Source of the DNA: Desulfovibrionaceae bacterium UBA6814
GTDB lineage: Bacteria; Desulfobacterota; Desulfovibrionia; Desulfovibrionales; Desulfovibrionaceae
Reading direction: 5' to 3'
Assembly (NCBI GenBank): GCA_002452635.1
Contig: DKEU01000183.1
Coordinates: 1 to 25,991, forward strand
Length of the DNA: 25,991 nt
Below, in pieces: positions 7,030 through 12,019 of this stretch. A program made the position numbers and the translations under genes. Within the stretch, counting starts at the first letter, position 1. Each line of letters begins with the position of its first letter. The notes beneath the pieces were generated by a model. That model was not told where the DNA came from, did not search any database, and worked only from the letters and a program-made list of their open reading frames with translations.

Positions 7030-7331
7030 CACAATGACGCATCAGGCGGACAGGGAACCTGCTTCCAACCGGTGTTAGTATGCACTGCCTTCCATAAATC
7101 ATGGCGCTGCTGCAGATTAAGCCAAAGTTCCGGAGTAGTGTCAAAGCGCCTCGACAAACGCAAGGCCATATCAACGCTCACTGCACTGTGTTCATTTACG
7201 ATACTAGACAGCGTCTTGCGGGACACGCCCAAATCCTTAGCTAAACCAGAAACCGTGAGATCCAGCGGCTTCATATACAACCGCGCCAGGATACCGCCGG
7301 GGTGTGATGGCCGCCGGGTCATGGTCTGCAT
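7020..7331 (-). CDS. higA: HigA-type antitoxin (XRE family)
   Basis: 103 aa. HPGGILARLYMKPLDL followed by LAKDLGVSRKTLSSIVNEHSAVSVDMALRLSRRF and DTTPELWLNLQ is the HigA/VapI signature: a helix-turn-helix at about 28-50 and the conserved PELWLNLQ segment. In complete systems HigA neutralises the mRNA-cutting toxin HigB and represses the operon. A GGAG lies 7 bases before the ATG at 7331; Met4 is an alternative start. The toxin gene lies upstream on the same strand but is frameshifted. A TATAAT hexamer at 7382-7377 (- strand) may give the antitoxin its own promoter, though no -35 box is obvious. Confidence 0.85.
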   Translation of the reverse strand: MQTMTRRPSHPGGILARLYMKPLDLTVSGLAKDLGVSRKTLSSIVNEHSAVSVDMALRLSRRFDTTPELWLNLQQRHDLWKAVHTNTGWKQVPCPPDASLCPA

Positions 7332-7387
7332 GGATATACTCCATCATTTATGCGACGAATACATCCTCGCCGCTTAATTATACCGAC

Positions 7388-7649
7388 CTAATGCGGGTTG
7401 GCGTAGTCCACGTAGGCGTGGCCCTCACGAAACTCAAACAGCACCCGCCATTGCCCCGAGACATCCACCGAATACGTTTTGATACTGGTGAAGCCTAGAA
7501 CCCGGGAAATTCATGTCCTGTGGATGCCCTGCTGCTTCGAGCATGTCCAGGATGTCCGAAAGCTTGCCTGCATGTTTGGCCTGTACACCCTTGGCCGTCC
7601 CCTTCCTGTATAATTGCTCTAACCATTTGTGTTTGAAAGGTCTTATCAT
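7388..7649 (-). pseudogene. higB: HigB-type toxin, frameshifted
   Basis: Read from the ATG at 7649, the frame gives MIRPFKHKWLEQLYRKG, then QAKHAGKLSDILDMLEAAG and DMNFPGSRLH, the N-terminal two thirds of HigB. It then leaves the family and stops at a TGA. The frame one base forward supplies the missing end: IKTYSVDVSGQWRVLFEF followed by GHAYVDYANPH and a TAG at 7390-7388. A single extra base in the CACCAG at about 7485-7490 explains this; without it the product would be an 86-residue HigB. GGGAG lies about 9 bases before the ATG. HigB is a RelE-fold mRNA interferase. The toxin is probably dead, unless the shift is a sequencing error. Confidence 0.8.
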
Positions 7650-7724
7650 ACAGATGACTCTCCCTCATGCCAACTCTTTCATCGCATGTGTAACGCTGGC
7701 TTCACACCGTCAAGCGACCACCAG

Positions 7725-7776
7725 TGTAAACGCACACCGACACTTCCGCCACCTACATGTAAAAGCATGCCGACAC
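7725..7776. repeat. Two 19-bp direct repeats, possible insertion-sequence end
   Basis: TGTAAACGCACACCGACAC (7725-7743) and TGTAAAAGCATGCCGACAC (7758-7776) match at 16 of 19 positions and start 33 bp apart. On the - strand they read GTGTCGGNRTG, a layout I associate with the multiple transposase-binding repeats at IS21-family ends. No transposase gene is present. A second pair, CTACACTTTYGT, is at 7857-7868 and 7879-7890. Apart from these repeats I see no gene in 7650-7924. Confidence 0.5.
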
Positions 7777-7974
7777 TCCCAGCCAGCAGACTAACTTTGC
7801 GAATTATTGTTTGAACTGTGACGGCCGGCATGACCGCAATTTCCAAAGGCGACATCCTACACTTTCGTCACTCTCAATCTACACTTTTGTTTGTTGTTCA
7901 CCTGCCTTCGACCAGCTAAATATAGTAATTCCAGCCAGTTATCCGACTGGCACACCTCCTGCTCTCTCCTGGGC

Positions 7975-8127
7975 ATGAACACGTGTGGTGACAATCGGAC
8001 CGACACCCGGCGCAGGTGCTCCCGCCGCCCCATACGGGGGCGCGCCGGGCTGCCGGTCCCGGGGTTCCCGGCCGCGGCGGACGCCGCCATCCCGCCCTTC
8101 GCGGACAACGGACCCTGCCCCAGTTGA
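7975..8127 (+). CDS. Conserved leader reading frame, cassette copy A
   Basis: 50 codons, no recognised family and no good ribosome binding site, so a real product is uncertain. Support comes from comparison with cassette copy B (9152-9307). Both begin MNT and share NRT, keep VPGF-x-AAADAAIP, are 50 and 51 codons long, and end in a TGATG that overlaps an in-frame ATG of the next reading frame. In the conserved block the differences between copies are mainly synonymous (GTC/GTT, GCC/GCT, GAC/GAT, CCG/CCA), with one replacement (Pro/Ser), as expected for selection on protein. The protein is Arg- and Pro-rich with no membrane segment. It may instead be an RNA leader. Confidence 0.4.
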   Translation: MNTCGDNRTDTRRRCSRRPIRGRAGLPVPGFPAAADAAIPPFADNGPCPS

Positions 8128-8144
8128 TGCCCAGGAGGTTCCCC

Positions 8145-8354
8145 ATGCAGCGCTTACTCTTCGCCCTGTTCCTGGCTCTGGCTTTGCTGCTCGCCTCCAT
8201 TCCCGTCCGCGCCGGCGGCCACGCCCCCCTCATGGCCGCCGACCCCGTGGGGAGCTTCCTGGGCATCACCCTGGTTCTCTTCACTGTGTCCCTCCTCATC
8301 CGCCGCGCCGCGACCGCTGCCCGGGAGCGGGTGCGCAGGAACGGGGGAATCTAG
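8145..8354 (+). CDS. Small membrane protein with signal peptide, cassette copy A unit 1
   Basis: 69 aa, family unknown. AGGAGG lies six bases before the ATG. An in-frame ATG at 8127, overlapping the leader stop as TGATG, would add MPRRFP. Residues 1-23 look like a signal peptide ending in PVRA, with cleavage expected before GG. Residues 33-52 are a hydrophobic segment beginning DPVGSFLG, followed by a strongly basic end (RERVRRNGG). The expected topology is outside-to-inside with a cytoplasmic basic tail, or a hairpin if the signal is not cleaved. It is about 54 % identical by hand alignment (37 of 68) to the copy at 9325. The stop TAG is immediately followed by the ATG of the next small frame. 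Confidence 0.6.
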   Translation: MQRLLFALFLALALLLASIPVRAGGHAPLMAADPVGSFLGITLVLFTVSLLIRRAATAARERVRRNGGI

Positions 8355-8498
8355 ATGTTCTATTTGAAATATCTCGCGATATTTTGGGGAGAGGGGAGCT
8401 TCCGCGACCTCCCATTGAGCCCGTTCCCCGCCTCCCTGCCAGGCCGTGCTTGGCTGGAATCGGCCCTCACGCGAGCCCGCAACCGGAGGAATGCATGA
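8355..8498 (+). CDS. Small reading frame, cassette copy A unit 2 (probably decayed)
   Basis: 47 codons beginning MFYLKYLAIFWGEGSF directly after the previous stop. It aligns codon by codon with the unit at 9534 (MFSPKYLTIF, then GSFLG). In copy A the following hydrophobic stretch has been replaced by RDLPLSPFPASLPGR, which could not span a membrane, while the basic end ALTRARNRRNA is kept. It is therefore either a diverged or a decaying member. Its stop overlaps the next start as ATGA (8495-8498), suggesting translational coupling. Confidence 0.4.
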   Translation: MFYLKYLAIFWGEGSFRDLPLSPFPASLPGRAWLESALTRARNRRNA

Positions 8499-8629
8499 AC
8501 ACCGCCACGTTCCTCGTGATCTTCTGCCTGGCTCCGGGAGGCCTGCTGGGCGCGGCCCTGGCCCTGTGCGCCGCCGCCGTGCTGGCGCGGGCCGGGCTGG
8601 CCGTGGCCGCCGAGCACCGGGAGGCGTGA
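8495..8629 (+). CDS. Small single-span membrane protein, cassette copy A unit 3
   Basis: 44 aa with a GGAGGA ribosome binding site four bases before the ATG. Starts MNTATFLVIFCLAPGG and continues with LLGAALALCAAAVLARAGLA, almost wholly hydrophobic, then a short charged end (EHREA). It follows the same plan as its neighbours: a short N terminus with a G-x-L-L-G turn into a membrane helix ending in an Arg. Function unknown; size and composition recall small hydrophobic stress or toxin peptides, but there is no sequence match I can name. Confidence 0.5.
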   Translation: MNTATFLVIFCLAPGGLLGAALALCAAAVLARAGLAVAAEHREA

Positions 8630-9102
8630 GGCGCCCCGGCTCGTTTCCCGCTGCCTCGATTCGTCCTGGTCCTCCTCCGGCCCCACCCTGGCCCGGGTGC
8701 GGGTCCTGGCCTGCGGGGGCGGCTCCCGCCGGATCGAGCATCGCGCAGTGGCCCTGCGCATCCCCCTGCCCGCCCCGGCCGCTTCCGCCCCGGCCCCTTG
8801 CACGATCGCAAGCTCCTCTGCAACGTGCAAGGGGAAGCGGCAGTGCGGGAAACCGGACTCTTGGCCCAGCCGTCCGGTCCACCGGATTCGGCGGATACTC
8901 CTGGGTTTTTCCTGGCTTTGATTTCCGAAGCCGCGGGCTCGGCCCGATGCGGCAAGCCGCGCGAGGCATACCCTGACAGGCATCGCCCTGCCGCCATGGC
9001 GTCAGGCCGGCAGCGGCCTGCGGCCTGGAAAATGCCTACGTTTTTGTCGCGCTCTTTTTCTGCCTTGTCCGATTTTTCTCCGAGGCCAATCCGCCATAGC
9101 AC
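8630..9102. other. Intercassette region without a gene; one strong hairpin
   Basis: No reading frame here looks real. CCCCTTGCACG (8794-8804) and CGTGCAAGGGG (8824-8834) form a perfect 11-bp stem with a 19-nt loop, and CCGCTTCC/GGAAGCGG just outside can extend it. It could end transcription of cassette A or stabilise its RNA. Confidence 0.45.
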
Positions 9103-9151
9103 GTAATTTCAATAGGTTATATGTTGGCCCGCTCTTTGCTTTCTCCCGGGC

Positions 9152-9307
9152 ATGAACACTGGCGATGTCAATCGGACCGCTCTTTCCCGGCACACCAAGC
9201 TCCCGGCCCCCACCCGGGAGCGTGCCGACTCGGCGGTTCCGGGGTTCTCTGCTGCGGCGGATGCCGCCATCCCATCCGACGCGGCAGAAGAACCCCCTCC
9301 ACGCTGA
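9152..9307 (+). CDS. Conserved leader reading frame, cassette copy B
   Basis: 51 codons, the counterpart of 7975-8127. It starts MNTGDVNRT, contains AVPGFSAAADAAIP and ends in TGATG, where the last A begins an in-frame ATG of the next frame. Composition differs outside the conserved blocks (more acidic end, EEPPPR). No ribosome binding site is apparent. The upstream DNA is also conserved between the two copies from about 7925 and 9103 (GTAATTYCA, then CTCYYGGGCATGAACAC). Confidence 0.4.
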   Translation: MNTGDVNRTALSRHTKLPAPTRERADSAVPGFSAAADAAIPSDAAEEPPPR

Positions 9308-9324
9308 TGCCCAGGAAGCTCCCT

Positions 9325-9708
9325 ATGTTGCGCCCATTCTTGCCTCGTTGCCTCGCCTTTGCTGTGCCGCTCGCCTCTCTGCCTGTCTGCGCCGGCGGTT
9401 TCACACCCTTCTTGACCGCTGATCCCGTGGGGAGCTTCCTGGGCGTCTCCGTGGTCCTCTTCGCCGTGTCGCTTTTGGCCCGAGCCATCGTATCCCTTGC
9501 CTGGAAACGGATACGCAGGAACGGGGATCTCTCGTGTTCTCTCCAAAATATCTCACGATATTTGGGGGGGCCGGGAGCTTCCTGGGCGTCTCCGTGGTCC
9601 TCTTCGCCGCGGCCCTGCTGCGCCGCGCCGGACTGTCCGCAGCCCTGGGGCGCGGGCGGACGCGCAGGAGCGGCAGGGACCAGGGCATCTCTTTCGGAAT
9701 TCCCGTAA
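9325..9708 (+). CDS. Small membrane protein with signal peptide, cassette copy B unit 1 (stop lost)
   Basis: Start ATG with AGGAAG six bases upstream, the same layout as the copy at 8145; the in-frame ATG at 9307 overlaps the leader stop. Residues 1-23 resemble a signal peptide ending PVCA before GG, then TADPVGSFLGVSVVLFAVSLL and the basic end KRIRRNGD. In copy A the frame stops two residues later. Here changes near 9525-9533 removed the stop, so the frame runs on out of register through the next unit and ends at 9708, giving 127 codons with an unlikely Pro/Ser/Ala-rich end. The first ~68 residues are the credible part. Confidence 0.5.
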   Translation: MLRPFLPRCLAFAVPLASLPVCAGGFTPFLTADPVGSFLGVSVVLFAVSLLARAIVSLAWKRIRRNGDLSCSLQNISRYLGGPGASWASPWSSSPRPCCAAPDCPQPWGAGGRAGAAGTRASLSEFP

Positions 9709-9995
9709 ATCGTCAGGGCCAGGGTTCTGCCTGGGCATCTCCCTGGCCCTCGGGGTTACAGCCCTGCCGGTCCGCACGGGCCGGCCCCAGGCATGGAGCG
9801 CAGCCTGACGCGACAACTACACGCCGTGACGAACCGATGTCCTTTGTAAAATCCCTGGCCCTATTCCTGCGGAGGGGGCGGTTTCTGGGCGCCACCCTGA
9901 TCCTCTTCGCCGCCACCCTGCTGGCCCGCTCCAAGCTGGCGATCACCCTGGAGCGCGCCCGCACGCAGTCCAAACCCCGCCTCCCCGGGCAATAG
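9534..9995 (+). CDS. Small membrane protein, cassette copy B unit 2, open through to unit 4
   Basis: A GTG start with a G-rich stretch seven bases upstream gives MFSPKYLTIFGGAGSFLG, then VSVVLFAAALLRRAGL and an Arg-rich end (GRGRTRRSG) by about residue 48. This is the intact form of the unit decayed in copy A. No stop follows, so the frame stays open for 153 codons through a stretch of random character and into the unit starting at 9837. Whether the long product exists, or only the first ~50 residues once mattered, cannot be told from sequence. Confidence 0.4.
   Translation: MFSPKYLTIFGGAGSFLGVSVVLFAAALLRRAGLSAALGRGRTRRSGRDQGISFGIPVNRQGQGSAWASPWPSGLQPCRSARAGPRHGAQPDATTTRRDEPMSFVKSLALFLRRGRFLGATLILFAATLLARSKLAITLERARTQSKPRLPGQ
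9686..9808 (+). pseudogene. Degenerate small membrane unit, cassette copy B unit 3
   Basis: In a different frame from its neighbours, GPGFCLGISLALGVTALPV lines up with the GGLLGAALALCAAAVLA part of the 8495 protein and sits at the same place in the cassette. No start codon or ribosome site is near, and the end (RTGRPQAWSAA) lacks the usual charged tail. It appears to be a relic. Confidence 0.35.
9837..9995 (+). CDS. Small single-span membrane protein, cassette copy B unit 4
   Basis: 52 aa starting MSFVKSLALFLRRGRFLG, then ATLILFAATLLARSKLAI and a basic tail (ERARTQSKPRLPGQ). It keeps the family plan best: M-x-x-x-K-x-L-x-x-F, a G-x-F-L-G turn, a hydrophobic helix, then Arg. It is in frame with the open reading frame from 9534 but has its own ATG; no strong ribosome site is seen. 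Family unknown. The ATPase gene starts 97 bp downstream. Confidence 0.5.
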   Translation: MSFVKSLALFLRRGRFLGATLILFAATLLARSKLAITLERARTQSKPRLPGQ

Positions 9996-10092
9996 CTGGA
10001 AAGGCTTGCCGGACTGCCGGGCAGGCGTTACCAACTCCCGTGCTCCCCGTTCGGGCCACCCCTGACCAACCTCGACACACCGATTGACACCC

Positions 10093-10821
10093 ATGCGCTT
10101 CGACCTCGCCATCACCAAGACCCTGAACGCGGGCAGCCGGCGCTTCCGCCTGGACGCGCGGCTGGCCACGGACGCCACCCGGCTGGTGCTGTTCGGGCCC
10201 TCGGGCGCGGGCAAGTCCCTGTGCCTGCGCGCCCTGGCCGGGCTGCTCACCCCGGATGCGGGCCACATCCGCGTGGCCGGCCGCACCCTCTACGACTCCG
10301 CGGAGCGCGTGAACCTGCCGGCCCGGACGCGGCGGGTGGGGTTCGTGTTCCAGAACTACGCCCTCTTCCCGCACCTCACGGTGCGCGAGAACGTGGCCTT
10401 CGGCCTGCGGTGGCCCCTGCGCCGGCTGCGGCCCGGGGAGGAGACCCGGGTGGACGAGACCCTGGCCAGCTTCGGCCTGGACGGCCTGGCCGGCTGCCTG
10501 CCCCGGGACCTGTCCGGCGGCCAGCGCCAGCGCACGGCCCTGGCCCGGGCCCTGGTGACCGAGCCGGACCTGCTGCTGCTGGACGAACCCTTCTCGGCCC
10601 TGGACGCGCCCTTGCGGGGACGGCTGCGCGCCGAGCTGGCCGCGGTGCTGGACCGCACCGGCCTGCCCGCGGTGCTGGTGACCCACGACCCGGAGGAGGC
10701 GGCCCAGTTCGCCCAGGCCGTGGCGCTGGTGCAGCACGGGTGCGTGGAGGAGATGCTCGGCCCGGGCCATGCCAGGCCGGTCAGCGCGGGGACGCTGGCG
10801 TTGGCGTTCGACGCGTCGTAA
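10093..10821 (+). CDS. ABC transporter ATPase, ModC-like (molybdate type)
   Basis: 242-aa ATP-binding subunit. Walker A GPSGAGKS is at 35-42, the Q-loop in VFQNYALFPHLTVRENV, signature LSGGQRQR near 140, Walker B LLLLDEPF near 162, and the switch His in THDPEE. The spacing and FGPSGAGKSLCLRALAGLL / PDAGHIRVAGRTLYDS suggest the molybdate (ModC) branch, which powers import of molybdate or tungstate. It ends about where the nucleotide-binding domain ends, without the C-terminal MOP/TOBE regulatory domain of E. coli ModC. No binding protein or permease gene is next to it. No ribosome site precedes the ATG; a TTG at 10084 is in frame. The stop touches the corA stop on the opposite strand. Confidence 0.8.
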   Translation: MRFDLAITKTLNAGSRRFRLDARLATDATRLVLFGPSGAGKSLCLRALAGLLTPDAGHIRVAGRTLYDSAERVNLPARTRRVGFVFQNYALFPHLTVRENVAFGLRWPLRRLRPGEETRVDETLASFGLDGLAGCLPRDLSGGQRQRTALARALVTEPDLLLLDEPFSALDAPLRGRLRAELAAVLDRTGLPAVLVTHDPEEAAQFAQAVALVQHGCVEEMLGPGHARPVSAGTLALAFDAS

Positions 10822-11880
10822 CTACAGCCACTTCTTGCGCACGAACCAGATGGCCATGCCCAGGCCCAGGGCGACCATGGCCGTCAGGGCCACGAAGTAG
10901 CCGTACTCCCACTCCAGCTCGGGCATGACCCGGAAGTTCATGCCGTAGACCCCGGCGATGAAGGTCAGGGGGATGAAGATGGTGCTCACCAGGGTCAGCA
11001 CCTTCATGATGGAGTTCATGCGCATGCCCGCCAGGGAGATGGCCAACTGCAGCATGCCGCCCGCCACCTCGGCCAGGCTGCGCGCGGCGTCCACGGCCTG
11101 GGCCGCGTGGTCGTACACGTCCTTGAGCACTGCGACGGCGTGCTCGTCGTCTCCGATCTCCCGGGCCATCCGGCCGATGGCCTCGCGGAACGGCCACAGG
11201 GCCTCGCGCAGGAAGATGGCCTCCCGGCGCAGGGCGTAGATCTCGTAGAGCAGGTCCTGGCTCTGCCGGAGCATGACCCGGTCCTCCAGGTCCTCGGCCT
11301 GCATGCCGATGTGGGCCAGGGCCTCCAGGCAGCCGTCCACCATCCCGTCCAGGAGCGCAGCCACCAGCAGGGCGTACCCCCCCTGGCGCAGCTTGCCCCG
11401 GCCGCTGCGCAGCCGCTCCAGCACCACGTCCCAGGCCGCGTGCTCGCCCTCCTGGAAGCTCACCAGCACCCCGTCGGCCCAGGACAGGCACACCTGCTCG
11501 CTCACCACCCCGCCGCTCTCGGCATCGTACTCGATGTCCTTGCCCACCACGGACAGCACGTCCCCGCTCTCGTGGAACTTGGGCCGCTGGGTGGTGTTGA
11601 GCACGTCCTCCAGGATCAGGGGGTGCAGCCCGAACCGGTCGCCCACGGCCCGCACCAGCTCCGGCTCGTGCAGGCCCACCACCCGCAGCCAGTGCACCTG
11701 GTCCGGGGGCAGGGCCAGGCCGGCCAGGTCCGCGGGCTCCAGGCGGCGCTCGGCCAGGCCCTGGGCCGAATAGGACACCAGCTCCAGCCGGGGCGCGAAC
11801 TCCCGGTCCCGGCCCACGTACACCAGGGCGCCGGGCGGCAGCCCGGTCTTGCTCAGGCGCTTCTGCATCTGCTCGAACAT
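10822..11880 (-). CDS. corA: CorA magnesium/cobalt transporter
   Basis: 352-aa inner-membrane divalent cation channel, functional as a pentamer. A long cytoplasmic funnel domain (1-~285, acidic and helical, with LHPLILEDVLNTTQRPK) precedes two C-terminal membrane helices. The first ends in the YGMNF selectivity loop at 312-316, the loop continues with MPELEW, and the second helix ends in FVRKKWL. Family members carry Mg2+ and often Co2+ or Ni2+. A GGAG lies nine bases upstream of the ATG at 11880. It converges with the ATPase gene without a gap and is divergent from rnr, with ~140 bp between starts. Confidence 0.95.
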   Translation of the reverse strand: MFEQMQKRLSKTGLPPGALVYVGRDREFAPRLELVSYSAQGLAERRLEPADLAGLALPPDQVHWLRVVGLHEPELVRAVGDRFGLHPLILEDVLNTTQRPKFHESGDVLSVVGKDIEYDAESGGVVSEQVCLSWADGVLVSFQEGEHAAWDVVLERLRSGRGKLRQGGYALLVAALLDGMVDGCLEALAHIGMQAEDLEDRVMLRQSQDLLYEIYALRREAIFLREALWPFREAIGRMAREIGDDEHAVAVLKDVYDHAAQAVDAARSLAEVAGGMLQLAISLAGMRMNSIMKVLTLVSTIFIPLTFIAGVYGMNFRVMPELEWEYGYFVALTAMVALGLGMAIWFVRKKWL

Positions 11881-12019
11881 GTGCCTTTGCTCCTTTTCCG
11901 ACCTATGCCTGCCGCATGTCCTGTGCTAGGTTCTCCATGGTGCGCGGGTAGTTCCCGCTGCCCACCCTACACCCAATTCCCGGCCTTGCCCACCCTGGCC
12001 GGAGCGCGCGGAGGCCCCC

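Noticed and set aside
6990..7030. tRNA-like stretch (GTTCGAAACC) as a possible attachment site
   Set aside because: No acceptor, D or anticodon arms can be drawn around it, and no integrase is present.
7434..7649. Programmed frameshift in higB
   Set aside because: The needed shift is +1 and no recognised slippery codon-stop pair lies at the junction; a simple one-base insertion explains it.
8467..9102. 211-codon - strand frame across the intercassette region
   Set aside because: Arg/Pro/Ala-rich, no ribosome site, and antisense to the small membrane frames.
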